Assembly (NCBI RefSeq): GCF_024679095.1
Contig: NC_066512.1
Span: 9,685,613 to 9,749,612 of the forward strand
Source: Eriocheir sinensis
Lineage: Eukaryota; Arthropoda; Malacostraca; Decapoda; Varunidae
Direction of reading: 5' to 3'
Length of the DNA stretch: 64,000 nt
Each line of letters opens with the position of its first letter. Position 1 is the first letter of the stretch. Shown here piece after piece: positions 1 to 10,575 of this stretch. Below the pieces are notes generated by a model. It saw nothing but the letters and a program-made list of their open reading frames with translations. It was not told the origin of the DNA and did not search any database. A program made the position numbers and the translations under genes.

Positions 1-51
1 GAAACAGGAAGAATAGGAAGAGAAAATGATTGAAAGGATTTCGTAATAGGA

Positions 52-169
52 GAAGGAGGAGGAGAAGGAGGAGGGGGCAGCAGGAGCAGGAGTAGAAGGA
101 GGACCAAATGTTGCCTTGACGGAACAACAGAGCTAACTTCATTTGTGGCTTTGCGGAGGTGGTTGGCCC

Positions 170-236
<67 letters not shown>
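52..236. repeat. GGA-rich tract and (AG)n microsatellite
   Basis: A short GGA-rich purine stretch (about 52-110) is followed by a clean (AG)n run from about 172 to 236. The run directly abuts the 3' end of the minus-strand LINE A copy that follows, so on the LINE sense strand it reads as a (TC)n tail or flank. Confidence 0.95.
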
Positions 237-238
<2 letters not shown>

Positions 239-348
239 ACTTACACATAAAATCAGACCACACAGACCCATGGTCCAGACTAGGTGATCTGTCCTTAACT
301 AAGTAAGTCTGCATTAATCAGATGGCTCCAGAACTTTGAATTTCAACA

Positions 349-2990
349 CTAGTTAATATTAAGTTGAAGGAAGTATCGGTCGAGCCTGTTTTTAAAGGAG
401 TTAATCGTGTTACACTGGACCACTGAAGGTGGGAGCTTATTCCATTCTCGCACTACAACGTTGGTGAAGAAAAATTTGGTGCAGTCTGAATTTACTTGTC
501 TACATTTATGTTTTGTGCCATTAGCCCTCGTTCGCAAAGTGTCATCGATCATAAACAATTTTGATTCCTCAGAGGCGACGTTTCTCAAGAGAGAACATGT
601 TAAGGGTGGAAAGCCTCTCGTCGTAGGGTTTGTTGCGCAAAGAAGGGATAATTTTTGTTGCCCGACGTTGAGCACATTTTAATTTAGCATTGTTCTTTGC
701 ATGGTGGGGAGACCAAAACTGTACCGCATAATTTATTCCAAGTGAGGTCTGACTAAACTATTGTAGAGCGGAAGTATTACTTCTTTATTGTTCAATAAAA
801 AGTTTAATTTAATGAAGCCTAACATTAAGTTCGCTTTATTTGCTGCATCGATGCTTTGCTGTGATAATTTGAGGTTTAATGCGATTTTGACACCCAAGTC
901 CTTGACGCATTGACCGTTTTGAGTTTGACGCTGCGCATTTCGTAATCGAACTTCTTATTTCTTGTTTCAACTTGAAGAACCTGGCACTTGTCTACATTAA
1001 AGGGCATCTCCCATCTATCAGACCAAGCTGAAATTTTATGCAAATACTCTTGGAGGCTTTGTTTGTCTTTGTCAGTGAGAACCGAGTTACGAATCTTTGT
1101 GTCGTCTGGAAATTTACTAGTAAGATTATTGTTGCTCAACCAATTCGCGATCCAGTGGTGTACTTGATTGTCAATACCTAGTTGCTTTAATTTATAAAGT
1201 AATTTATGATGTGGAACTTTATCAAACGCTTTCTGGAAATCAAAATAAATTACGTCCAGTGATTTGGTTACGTCATAAACTGAGAAGAGGTTGTTATTAA
1301 AGGTCAATAGGTTTATTAGCCAGGATCTTTTGTTATGGAAGCCATGTTGTGAATCCCCAATTAATGAGTGGCTTTCAAGCTAACTCACAATTTTGTCTCT
1401 AATTATTCTCTCGAGTAGCTTACCTACAACCGAATTTAGACTAATGGGCGTGTAATTACCCGGTATTTTTTGTCTCCTTTCTTAAAAATTGGTGTTACAT
1501 TTCCTTTTTTTCCAATCCAAAGGGACGATGCCTTGTCGCAAGGACGTATTGAAAACGGTTGTGATAGGGGGGAGTATTTTAAGCAGTATAGGATATACTT
1601 TGTCAGGTCCGGGACTTTTATTTGTTTTAAAGGATTGAAAAGCTTTTAGGACTTCATCGGTAGTTATTATAAAGTTAGGCAATGCATGAACGAGATTTAC
1701 CTTAGTACTATTGTCGTCGCTGGTGTTGGTGGTAGTGGTGGGAAGACTGTAAGTATTAAACACCGAGGAAAAGTAATTGTTTAATAAGTTCGCAACGTGT
1801 TGGCTGTCAGTCACTAGTTCACAATCACTGTTTGTTTGAGGTCAAATTCCATTTCTGATCGCCTTACTATTATTTATATAACTGAAGAAGGATTCCGGAT
1901 TATTTTTACAGTTGGCTCCAATGTTTTCTTCATATCTACGCTTTGCCTGACATACTAATCTTTTTACTCGCCGCCTTGGTTCATGATAAAGTATAATGTT
2001 TTCGGGCGTGCTTTGTTCTTTCTTTAGCCTGTAAGACAATTTTCTCTCCTTAACCGAATGTTTAATTTCGCTATTAAACTAAGGTGGGCTTTTATTAGTG
2101 TTACTTCGCTTCTCGCACAATGGGACAAGTGTGTTCTACTGAATGAGTAAATGATTTTTAAAGTTTAGCCAGGCTTCCTCTACGTTACAATCACCTGATA
2201 GTTGTATTTCTGTTAGGTTTTGTCGGATTTCTAAGACATTTGTTCTTTTGAAATTGGGCACCATTACTTTATTTTCATCCTCTGTTGTTTGAACTCTAAT
2301 GTCGACGCGCACTAATTTATGATCACAAGAACCGAAGTGTTCTCCTATCGTAACATTACTGACTAGGTTATCTTGGGTCGCTATAACAAGGTCTAGTATG
2401 TTATTTTGTCGGGTTGGTTCAGTAACCATTTGGCTTAGGTAATTTTCTTCAAAAAAATCGATCATTCTATGTGACTCGCCTTCTGTAACCGACAGTGTCG
2501 CCCAGTCAATACGAGGGAGATTAAAGTCTCCCAATATCAGTAAGTCGTTGTTATTAAGTGACTGCCTTAAAACGCTGTACATTTCAACATCATCTTCGAG
2601 TGATAGCCCGGGAGGCTTGTAGGTAACATATATATTTAAATTGACTTTAGCAATGTTTACTCGCACGCACAAATGTTCAACGTTACTGTCTCTTGGTGTT
2701 CTGTCAGAGTTTTTTTTTTTTTGACGTAAAGGGCGACACCACCACCTCTACAGTTAACACGATCTTTGTTGAAGAGTCTGTAGCCATCTATGTTGTATTC
2801 TGAACTTAAATCAATATTAATTTTGTGGTGTCGATAAATGTTTCGGTTATAGCGATTACGTCAAAACTTTTTGTTGAAACAAGACATCTCAATTCATCAA
2901 ACTTGTTTCTTAGGCTACGAACATTGAAACTTAGGACTTTTATATTATCTTGAGGTTTAGTAATAGAGGTGGTGTTACTTGCGGGTTCAC
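349..2990 (-). pseudogene. LINE A ORF2 (endonuclease-reverse transcriptase), copy 1
   Basis: The AP endonuclease domain occupies about 2990-2136: an opening Asn motif (FNVRSL), a TET catalytic Glu motif, a GGGVALY block, GDFNLP (about 2520) and the GSCDHK block. A linker follows (2039-1842), then RT from about 1814: NKSPGPDK, FDFQKAFDKVPHH, and a metal-binding box reading FPDD instead of FADD. A deletion joins WLSNNN straight to SKFPDD, removing the GVPQGS region. Frameshifts and stops occur near 1480, 1310 and 875. The C-terminal region ends REWNKLPPSV...LNIN at 349. Reverse transcription and nicking are certainly lost. Orientation and spacing to ORF1 are as in copy 2. Confidence 0.85.
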
Positions 2991-3023
2991 GGTTTCGCGT
3001 TTGTTGTGTTGCATGCCGTCTAT

Positions 3024-3751
3024 TTACACGGGCGGGGTGGAGGGACGCGGCCGAGAGCAGTTTTTTGTTCGGGTGTCACGTACTGCGTCGTTAAGGAGCC
3101 TTCCGAATCTGGTGAGTTCCTCAGACCGGGTCGTGGTAACGTCGTTCGTACCTGTGCGGAGAACAAACAGATAATCATTAGAAGCCTCAGCGGAGACCTC
3201 GTCCAGGGCAGCTGTGATGTCGTTAACTCCAGCTCCAGAATAAGAATGGTTACGCCTACGACGGGGGACTCTTCCACAGAATTCAACCACCTGATGGCGA
3301 ATCATAGAGTTCCCAACCAAGAAAGTGATCTACTCCTCGTCCTTCTCTTTCAGTATGGCAAGTCTGATGAGTAGGGTAAATGGCCATGGTGGCGGGTCTA
3401 GCTCCTCCTCTCACGGGAGTGAAGCCTACAGTGTCAGGTGAAGCTCTTCCATTTCCCTGTGGCGAGACATCCTCGGTTGATGTCGGGGCTTGGAGAGCAG
3501 GCGCGGCGGATGATTGGGCGTCAGTGGCAGCAGGTGCGCCGATGTTGCCCTGGATAAATTCCTGCAAGGTTTCGACAGTACGTGTTCATTCTGTGATCTT
3601 ATCCTGGCCAGCTGTCAGCCTCTCATCTTGTTTAAGGAGCCTGGTTTCCATCTACTGTCTCATCAGGCAGATCTTACAGACGAGACGAGCGTCCTGTGAA
3701 GAAATGGCATGGTAAATTCCCGGAGCATGATGAACATTTCTTTAGCGCCAT
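3024..3751 (-). pseudogene. LINE A ORF1 (esterase-type), copy 1, deleted
   Basis: The start at 3751 (MALKK) matches the start of the second copy at 14909. The N-terminus has a CxxC motif (VCKICLMRQ) followed by a heptad-like Gln/Glu/Leu segment (METRLLKQ...), then a Ser/Pro/Ala-rich linker and the SGNH domain. Block I (VGNSMIRHQ; Asp of the usual GDS replaced by Asn) and block III (TGTNDV) are present. About 245 bp that carries block V (DGIHLS) in copy 2 is missing. Reading frames shift near 3285-3320. In CR1-type elements ORF1 of this kind is an RNA-binding/esterase accessory protein; loss of block V means no esterase activity here. It ends with a taa at 3024-3026 that is shared with copy 2. 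Confidence 0.8.
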
Positions 3752-3820
3752 CTCGGTAAGCAAAAGAAAGCAAATGAGAGGTTAGTTTTTAACGTTGGGT
3801 TTGGCAAAAGGGTCGCACAC

Positions 3821-3821
<1 letters not shown>

Positions 3822-3911
<90 letters not shown>

Positions 3912-3987
3912 TTGTTAAAGATTCGATATGTCAAGTGTCTTTTTTTTCTTTTTTCACATTTCAGCACGTGAATCATTGGAGGACACT

Positions 3988-4057
<70 letters not shown>
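3822..4057. repeat. (AG)n array with an embedded 80-bp unit
   Basis: Two (AG)n runs (3822-3907 and about 3989-4057) enclose a non-repetitive unit of about 80 bp at 3908-3988. The unit recurs in inverted orientation at 6446-6525 with one visible mismatch, again between dinucleotide runs. It contains a T-rich tract and the word CACGTG. It shows no convincing coding sense. The left run abuts the 5' end of LINE A copy 1. Confidence 0.9.
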
Positions 4058-4060
<3 letters not shown>

Positions 4061-5283
4061 AACAGAGGGGAGGGTGAAGAGGAAGGGAGAGGAAGGGCCC
4101 AGTCAATTAGAAGATGGATGGGTTTGTGTGGTAAGGACGAGGGTGATGGGAAGGTCAAGGACGAGGTGGTGGCGGAGGATCAGGTGGAAGGAAAGAGTTA
4201 AGGAGAGGAAGCCAGGAACTGAAGAATACTGCCCGGAAATATATTACATGAGAAGTTGTCACCTGGATTTGAGCGACTTCTGTCTGCCATTTTTACGATC
4301 CCGAGAACTGCCAAACTTTGATCGTTATTTCTTGTTCGTCCTTCGTTGTTTTCCTAACGAAAATGGGAGGAGAAGAGAAGGAAAAGGAGGAGGTGGAGGA
4401 CGAGGAGAAGGAGTACAAGGAAAAGGATCAAGGAAAAGGAAAAAAAGGAGGAGAATGAGGAGGAGAAAGAGGAGAAGGAGGAGGAGGAGGAGGAAGAAGG
4501 GAAAGAAAAAACGGAGGAGGAGGAAGAAGAAGAGGAAAAAGCGAAGGAGGAGGGGAATAACGTCGATAAAGATGACGATGTCGAAAAAATGTCATAAACG
4601 TGAAAAAAAATACAAAGCTGTAAAGAAAAATAATACATTTATTAAAAAAATGAAAATGAAGGTTGATTTCAAAATAAGTAAGAAAATAAGAAATATTGAA
4701 GCAAACAGGAAAAGTAAATTCAAAATGATGTATAAGAGAAAATTAAAATAATGACATTTAAGTGGAATCAAAATAACAAAAATGCTAGAATTTAGTTATA
4801 AAGATAAAAAAATGTTTGTGAAAAAAAAATAATGCAATAGATAGTGAAGCAGGCAAACATACGGATGTAGAAATAACCTGCAAACAAGCAAATCCACTGA
4901 GCCACATAAGCTGGGGTGAACATTAAGGATGGCAGAAGAAGGAGGAGGAGGAGGAACACAAAAACTCAAAGAAAGAACAAATAACAGCAGCTCTGATGGT
5001 CCTAACGAGGCTGTTTATGACAAGCTACACTAACTATCTAATCAAAGGTGGAAGATGAATGACAGCAAAGGCTCCTCCCCACCACGCTATCCCTCCAGCC
5101 AAAGCTGGCAGGAAAGGAAAAAGAACCATGCTGCATGGAAAAATGCATGTAAATTATGTAGGAAAGAGGAAAGAACTACCATTACTGCTACCACTAACCG
5201 GGCGATAAAAACGGACAAGGACACCAGTATTCGAAATAACAACGTTATTACGACAATGAGTAATATATCAGTTGCTGGTTGGA
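4058..5283. other. Purine-rich and A-rich stretch, no gene
   Basis: From 4070 to 4560 the plus strand is almost pure A/G with GGA and AGG triplets, giving Arg/Lys-rich frames on one strand and Ser-rich frames on the other. From 4600 to 4850 it is A-rich. I see no element boundaries and no credible gene up to the LINE fragment that begins at 5284. Confidence 0.7.
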
Positions 5284-6150
5284 TTAAAAGTACATGTCTA
5301 ATATATTCTTGAAGGCCGTAACTGTTGTACTATCAACGACATCACAGGGTAGAAAATTCCAAACATTAACGACTTGATTGAAGAAGTGTTTGGCTTCGTG
5401 CGATGAGAATCTTTTGCCACTTATCTTGAAATTGTAATTTCTTCTTGTTCTATTTGATTGGTCAGTTGTAAAGTTATCTTCCGCATTAATATCACTGAAT
5501 CGTTTAAACATTTTAATCACTTCTATTATATCGCCTCGCATTATTTGTTTTGATAAGCTGAATAAATTTACTTCTTTAAATTATTTTTTAAGCCTTTGTT
5601 CATAAGATAAATTTCTCAAACTTGGAATCATTTTCGTTATTCTCCGTTGAATTCGTTCTAACTTTTCTACGTCTTTTCTGTAATTGGGGGACCAATACTG
5701 TACACAGTACTCTGGATGGGGTCGAACAAGCGAATTATACAGTTTTAATATTACTTTTTCCGATTTATTTTTAAAGACTCTTCCGATCAAGCCAACCAAT
5801 TTGTTTGCGGTTTTAACTACCTCAGAACAATGCTGACTGGGCTTTAAATCGCTTGACACAGTGATTCCAAGATCTTTTTCCTTACTTACTGCAGAAAGTT
5901 GTTGCCCATTTATTACGTAATGTACGCGATTGTTATTGTGTGTAACACTTAACATTTGTCAACGTTAAATTTCACTTGCCATTGATTGACCCAACGTGCA
6001 ATTCGATCTATATTTGATTGTAATGCTTCTTCGTCGAGTGTCGTAGCTACCTTACTAGCGATTTTTGTGTCATCAGCAAATTTTGATATTTTACAAGTGA
6101 GCCCATAATCGATATCATTAACATAAACATTCTTTTTATTAATTTCTTGG
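5284..6150 (-). pseudogene. LINE C reverse transcriptase fragment
   Basis: Minus-strand RT C-terminal half of a CR1/L2-like LINE distinct from family A. In order: YVNDIDYG then KFADDTKI (the catalytic FADD box, about 6080), FNVDKC, KEKDLGITV, LVRPHPEYC, ERIQRRITKMIPSLRN, LSYEQRL, then a terminal segment with HFFNQVVNVWNFLP ending at 5284. Two frame changes (near 5950 and 5560) break it. It has lost the endonuclease and the N-terminal RT. The conserved order of motifs makes the assignment firm; the family name is provisional. Confidence 0.8.
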
Positions 6151-6196
6151 TTTCGCGGCGAATTCTGTCCATCGGACGAGTCTTTAATAAGAAATC

Positions 6197-6545
<349 letters not shown>

Positions 6546-6611
6546 GTGGCATCTGTTTCTTTCACCTGTCGTCCCTTCCTTGGAATATTTTCTCAGGTGT
6601 ATTGGAGTAAG

Positions 6612-6785
6612 AGGACGGGCAGGCGAGGTGAGGGACAGGCGAAGGGAGGGGCGAATGAGGGAGGGTCAAGTGAGGGGAGGGGCAGATGAGGGAGGGGCAG
6701 GTGAAGGAGGTGCAGATGCGGGATAGGCAGGTGTGGGATGGGCAGGTGAGGGAGGAGCAGGTGAGGGAGGGGCAAGTGAGCAAGT
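6612..6785. repeat. G-rich minisatellite (GGCAGGTGAGGGAGG type)
   Basis: Degenerate tandem copies of a 10-20 bp G-rich unit built from GGCAGGTGAG and GGAGG words. Strong strand asymmetry (G on plus). No gene. Confidence 0.8.
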
Positions 6786-7314
6786 CATTGCCAATTAGTT
6801 GTGATCGATGTTGCTGCCCTTTGCAATTTTTTTTTTTTTATAATTCTCTTCTTCCTTTCGTTTGTAAATAAACACCTGTTCATCTACATATTTCTTCTTC
6901 TTCTTCCTCCTGCTCTTTCTCCTCCTACATCTACGTTACCTTCTCATTCATCTTTCTCCCTTTTACAGGTAATTATTCTTTTTACTCCCCGTTCTTTTCA
7001 TTTTGATAGTTTTGATTTTCCAGACTCTCCTTTCTCCTTCCTTTACCTCCTCCTCCTCCTCCTCCTCCTCCTTCTCCTCCTCCTCCTCCTCCTCCTTCAC
7101 CACCTCCTCCTCCTTCACCACCTCCTCCTCCTCCTCCTCCTCCTCCTCCTCTTCCTCCTCCTCCTACTCCTGCTCCTCCTCCTTCTCCTCACCTTTTACT
7201 TTTCCTGCTCATTCTTATGTTCCTTCGCTGCCTTGTTTTAAAGCTTTCTACTCCTCCGCTTTGCCCCTGTTTTTCTTTACTTTTTTTTCTACTTATTTTT
7301 ATTATTCCTCTTCC
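6786..7314. repeat. Pyrimidine-rich stretch with (CTC)n microsatellite
   Basis: CTC/CCT triplets run nearly uninterrupted from about 7045 to 7195 inside a wider pyrimidine-rich stretch. The Ser- and Leu-rich reading frames here are products of the repeat. The stretch ends at the first base of the LTR that begins at 7315. Confidence 0.9.
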
Positions 7315-7781
7315 TGTAGGAAGCCACCGCTCAAATGGTCGCATACTCTCCTCCGGTGAGACAAAGAAAATGTGGCGCTGCAAGCACAGACTTGTCAGTG
7401 TATTCATGTGAAATGTTTTCGTCTCCCCTCGTCTTGTATCTCCGGTCCCGTCTATTATGTATTTTCATTGTAGCTGTCCTCGTCACCCTGTATTGTGTCG
7501 CGTCTTCATTGTTAACTTCTCTTGTTACTCGTTTATCTTCTACTGTCTGCGCTCGTCCTCCTATTGTTAACTCTTACATATTGTTCCACATCTACACCAA
7601 CACATAAATGTTACCTACATAGTACAACATTCACACACACGCACATACACATAACCACCTCTTTTATGTGTCATGTATATGTCCATGACCTGTGATTTTT
7701 GTCAATAAAATAACCCTGACGGATATTGACTTTGTCTATCCGTGAACCGATTAGCACTCAGAACACTCGCTATCACCTACA
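7315..7781 (+). repeat. 5' LTR of the non-autonomous element
   Basis: Begins TGTAGGAAGCCACC and ends CACCTACA, with TGTAG/CTACA as the terminal inverted repeat. Aligns over its full length with 9811-10278, including a run of CTCGTCACCCTGT and a 3' portion with AATAAA at about 7704. LTR status rests on the paired copies plus the primer site. Confidence 0.88.
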
Positions 7782-7783
7782 AT

Positions 7784-7799
7784 TGGTGACCCCGCAGTG
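7784..7799 (+). promoter_or_regulatory. Primer-binding site, tRNA-Trp-like
   Basis: TGGTGACCCCGCAGTG is complementary to a tRNA 3' end reading CACTGCGGGGTCACCA. Metazoan tRNA-Trp with its CCA ends CACGTCGGGGTCACCA, so 14 of 16 positions agree and the first 11 bases of the site are perfect. Confidence 0.75.
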
Positions 7800-8009
7800 T
7801 TGCTATGGTTCAAGGTGATTTATAACCGGTGCCGTTTTTAGGGCACTCGCTCCCAGAGTGAAGGACCTGGGCAGGGTAACTTGTCCATTCGTCCGCCCTC
7901 TCCTGGGGCAATAAACCTCAAATCCGTTAGGGGTTCGTGAGGCTGAGTCCCAGGTCAGGCGAAGCATTACGCCGTGGGGGTAGTTGCCACCTTCAGGGTT
8001 CTCCCCCGC

Positions 8010-8350
8010 TTTCCCCCAGGCACCCTCTGTGCCCTCCTCCAGGCGCCTTCTGCGCCTCCTCCAGGCACCCTCTGTGCCCCCTTCAGGCACCCCCTGTGCC
8101 CTGTCCCCAGGCGCCTTCTGCGCCTCCTCCAGGCACCTTCAGCGCCTCCTCCAGGCACCCTCTGTTCCCCCTCCAGGCACCCTCTGTGCCCCGTCCCCAG
8201 GCGCCTTCTGCGCCTCCTCCAGGTACCTTCAGCGCCTCCTCCAGGCACCTTCAACGCCTCCTCCAGGCACCTTCAGCGCCTCCTCCAGGCACCTTCAGGG
8301 CCTCCTCCAGGCACCCTTTGTGCACCCTTTTCAGGCACCTTCTGTGCCCC
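8010..8350 (+). repeat. Minisatellite of about 22-23 bp inside the LTR element
   Basis: About fifteen imperfect copies of a unit such as AGGCGCCTTCTGCGCCTCC followed by TCC, with a recurrent variant using CACCCTCTGTGCC. It sits shortly after the primer site where gag would be in an autonomous element. Pro/Ser/Ala-rich frames over it are repeat translations. Confidence 0.9.
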
Positions 8351-8764
8351 CTGGTGTTCCTCCCAGCGCTCACCCACCCCCATCCCTACTCCTCCCTACC
8401 CTTCCGCTGGTACGGCGACTGAGACACGCACACCGTGTGACACTACTCAGACTCAGTGAACACTCACAGTGCGGCACATTACTGAGACACAGTGCCACAC
8501 AGACTCAGTGTATACGCCACCACACGTCGCACAGACTCAGAGAGACGCAAACACAGTGTGACACCCCGCTGGGATTACTGGCTGCCTCCTGGATTTATCA
8601 CCGCCCTTTTGGATTACCTTACTCCTGTGGATCCTTACGTACAGTGCTGTGTCTCCAACAGTTCAGTGCAGCAAGTCCCCAGCAACAGTTAGTGTTAGTG
8701 TTACCTACTAAGCGTACAGTGTTGTGTTACAGTGCCTTCTAGGACACTGTTTCGCTCCCCGAGC

Positions 8765-9130
8765 CACTGAGACCCCTGACACGCGCCAGGGCCTATTGTA
8801 CGCAGTCTGCTCGACTCACTCACGGACTGCCGTGGCCTCTAGCACGCGCTAGCGCCTATAGTACACGTAGTTCGTTCTACTCTCACGGACTGCCGCGGCC
8901 CCTGGCACATGCTAGCGCCCCTCACTCCTCAACCAGCTGTGGTCCCTGGCACGCTGGCATCTAGCGCCTTCCCACGCAGTCGTTCGACGCCCTCAGGGAC
9001 TGCCGAAGCCCCGGGCAGCTGGCGCCTTTAACACAGGCAGTTCGTTCTACTCTCATGGACTGCCGAGGCCCCTGGCACGCTAGCAGCTAGCGCTTTCACA
9101 CGCAGTTCCCTCGACGCTCTCGGACTGCCA
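8765..9130 (+). repeat. Degenerate 60-bp tandem repeat inside the LTR element
   Basis: The word GGACTGCCG recurs at about 8824, 8887, 8997, 9057 and 9120, spaced close to 60 bp, each followed by GGCCCCTGGCACGC-like and CTAGCGCC-like words. Copies vary in length and sequence, so the array is older than the 42-bp array downstream. Confidence 0.75.
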
Positions 9131-9339
9131 TGGCGCTTTTACGCCAGTGCCTTTTGCCCATCTCCACACCGTTCGACTTCACCATACCTGACGACGACAA
9201 CTTCCTCTACAACAGCGTTGTCCTTCAGAGCACCACTCTTCTGCTCAGGACCCGTCAATGTGGTTCGCGATTTTGGAGTGCGGATTCAAGCCTTCCAGGA
9301 TCTATTAAACAGCCAACCACTCAACTCACTTCAGCTCGA

Positions 9340-9625
9340 CTCACCGTAGCTGTCCCCACCGCGCTACTCACCTCATCTCGACTCACTGTAGTTGTTCTCA
9401 CCGCGCAACTCACCTCAGCTCGACTCACCGTAGCTGTTCTCACCGCGCAACTCACCTCAGCTCGACTCACCGTAGCTGTTCTCACCGCGCAACTCACCTC
9501 AGCTCGACTCACCGTAGTTGTTCTCACCGCGCAACTCACCTCAGCTCGACTCACCGTAGCTGTTCTCACCGCGCAACTCACCTCAGCTCGACTCACCGTA
9601 GCTGTTCTCACCGCGCAACTCACCG
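9340..9625 (+). repeat. 42-bp minisatellite inside the LTR element
   Basis: Six to seven copies of a 42-bp unit (CTCACCTCAGCTCGACTCAC then CGTAGCTGTTCTCACCGCGC and AA), several nearly identical. As 42 is a multiple of three, the array leaves an open frame with a 14-residue repeat (LTSARLTVAVLTAQ) in a 241-codon frame from 9130 to 9855. There is no other sign that it is translated. Confidence 0.9.
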
Positions 9626-9796
9626 CACACCTCAGCTCAACTCAGCTCAACTCACCACGCACATCAACTCAACTCAGCGCAACTCACCAAGCACCTCAAC
9701 TCAACTCACCGCGCAACACTACTCACCGCAACGCAACACCGTCTGTGCCACAGCGCCCCCGCACCAGGGAAGATTTCGTTCCTCCTTTCTCGTCAC

Positions 9797-9809
9797 TGGG
9801 GGGGAATAT
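9797..9809 (+). promoter_or_regulatory. Polypurine tract before the 3' LTR
   Basis: A run of seven or more G followed by AA lies immediately upstream of the 3' LTR start, in the position where plus-strand priming takes place in LTR elements. Assignment is by position and composition. Confidence 0.65.
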
Positions 9810-9810
9810 C

Positions 9811-10278
9811 TGTAGCAAGCCACCGCTCAAACGGTCGCTTACTCTCCTCCGGTGAGACAAAGCAAATGTGGCGCTGCAAGCACAGACTTGTTAGTGTATT
9901 CATGTGAAATGTTTTCGTCTCCCCTCGTCTTGTATCTCCTGTGCCGTCTATATGTATTTTCATTGTAGCTGTCCTCGTCACCCTGTGTTGTGTCGCGTCT
10001 TCATTGTTAATTTATCTTGTTACTCGTTTATCTTCTACTGTCTGTCCACATCCTCCTATTGTTAACTCTTACATATTGTTCCACATATACACCAACACAT
10101 AAATGTTACCTACATAGTACAACATTCACACACACGCACATACACATAACCACCTCTTTTATGTGTCATGTATATGTCCATGACCTGTGTGATTTTTGTC
10201 AATAAAATAACCCTGACGGATATTGACTTTGTCTATCCATGAACCGATTAGCACTCAGAACACTCGCAATCACCTACA
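9811..10278 (+). repeat. 3' LTR of the non-autonomous element
   Basis: Begins TGTAGCAAGCCACC and ends ATCACCTACA. Small differences from the 5' copy (for example AAATGG versus AAACGG near the start, and a two-base TG insertion in the GACCTGTG word) indicate some age since insertion. Confidence 0.88.
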
Positions 10279-10334
10279 TCCCTCCCTCTCCTCCTCGGTG
10301 GCACAGCTGCATAAATATCGGCTCAAACTACTCA

Positions 10335-10575
10335 TCCTTTCCATGACTGTGGAGGTGCGTGCCGGCGCCGCATCCAAGAGGACGCGGATTCAAGTACTGC
10401 CCGCCGACACAATTGGAATTTTTCAGTCATCGCAGAGTGGCCAAGACTATCCACATGCTGTCCTGAAGACCACCTATTAACCCGGACTCGAGATTCTCTC
10501 TCTAAAGAGAGGCTCAAAGGTGAGCTCCTGGGGGCAGCATAAGCCAAGCGAGTTTTTTTTTTTTTTTTTTTACAA
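10335..10575 (+). mobile_element. SINE family 2 copy with tRNA-like head
   Basis: The head carries a B-box-like GGATTCAAGTACTGCCC word, followed by the family body: TTTTTCAGTCATCGC, GAGTGGCCAAGACTA, CCACATGCTGTCCTGAAG and GGGGGCAGCATAAGCCAAG. It ends in a run of about 20 T just where the LINE B 3' UTR begins. Same body at 31.3, 37.8, 43.5, 43.9 and 63.8 kb. Moved in trans by a LINE; not a gene. Confidence 0.75.

Larger units (their letters stand above)
237..3821 (-). mobile_element. LINE family A, copy 1 (CR1/L2-like), internally deleted
   Basis: Non-LTR retrotransposon read on the minus strand: a 5' UTR of about 70 bp, ORF1, a short spacer, ORF2 and a 3' UTR of about 110 bp. The ORF1 layout (Cys motif, coiled coil, SGNH-type esterase) and the ORF2 layout (AP endonuclease then RT) are those of CR1/L2-group LINEs. 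Both outer ends lie directly on (AG)n, the same relation as in the copies at 12.6-15 kb and 28.9-30 kb. Compared with those copies it has lost about 245 bp inside ORF1 and the RT segment carrying the GVPQGS block. It cannot be autonomous. Clade assignment is by motif style only. Confidence 0.85.
7315..10278 (+). mobile_element. Non-autonomous LTR retrotransposon (TRIM/LARD-like)
   Basis: Two highly similar direct repeats of 467 and 468 bp, each opening TGTAG and closing CTACA, bound a 2,029-bp interior. A primer-binding site follows the left LTR by two bases and a polypurine tract precedes the right one. The interior has no gag, protease, RT or integrase; it is filled by three tandem-repeat blocks. 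The structure is that of an LTR element moved in trans by an autonomous relative. Flanking bases (TTCC before, TCCC after) do not give a perfect target duplication. The primer site resembles the 3' end of tRNA-Trp, as in the Gypsy element at 17-24 kb, so a related Gypsy element may be the donor of its enzymes (inference). Confidence 0.85.

Noticed and set aside
4074..4751. 225-codon Arg/Lys-rich frame
   Set aside because: Follows the purine-rich composition; both strands give low-complexity frames.
7937..8742. Pro/Ser/Ala-rich frames of 160-250 codons in three registers
   Set aside because: Three overlapping open registers over a minisatellite point to composition, not to a protein.
9130..9855. 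241-codon frame with 14-residue repeats as a real gene
   Set aside because: It coincides with the 42-bp tandem array inside an LTR element and runs into the LTR; kept only as part of the finding on that element.
7310..10283. Target duplication for the gene-less LTR element
   Set aside because: Flanks TTCC and TCCC lie in pyrimidine-rich DNA and are not identical, so no duplication is claimed.
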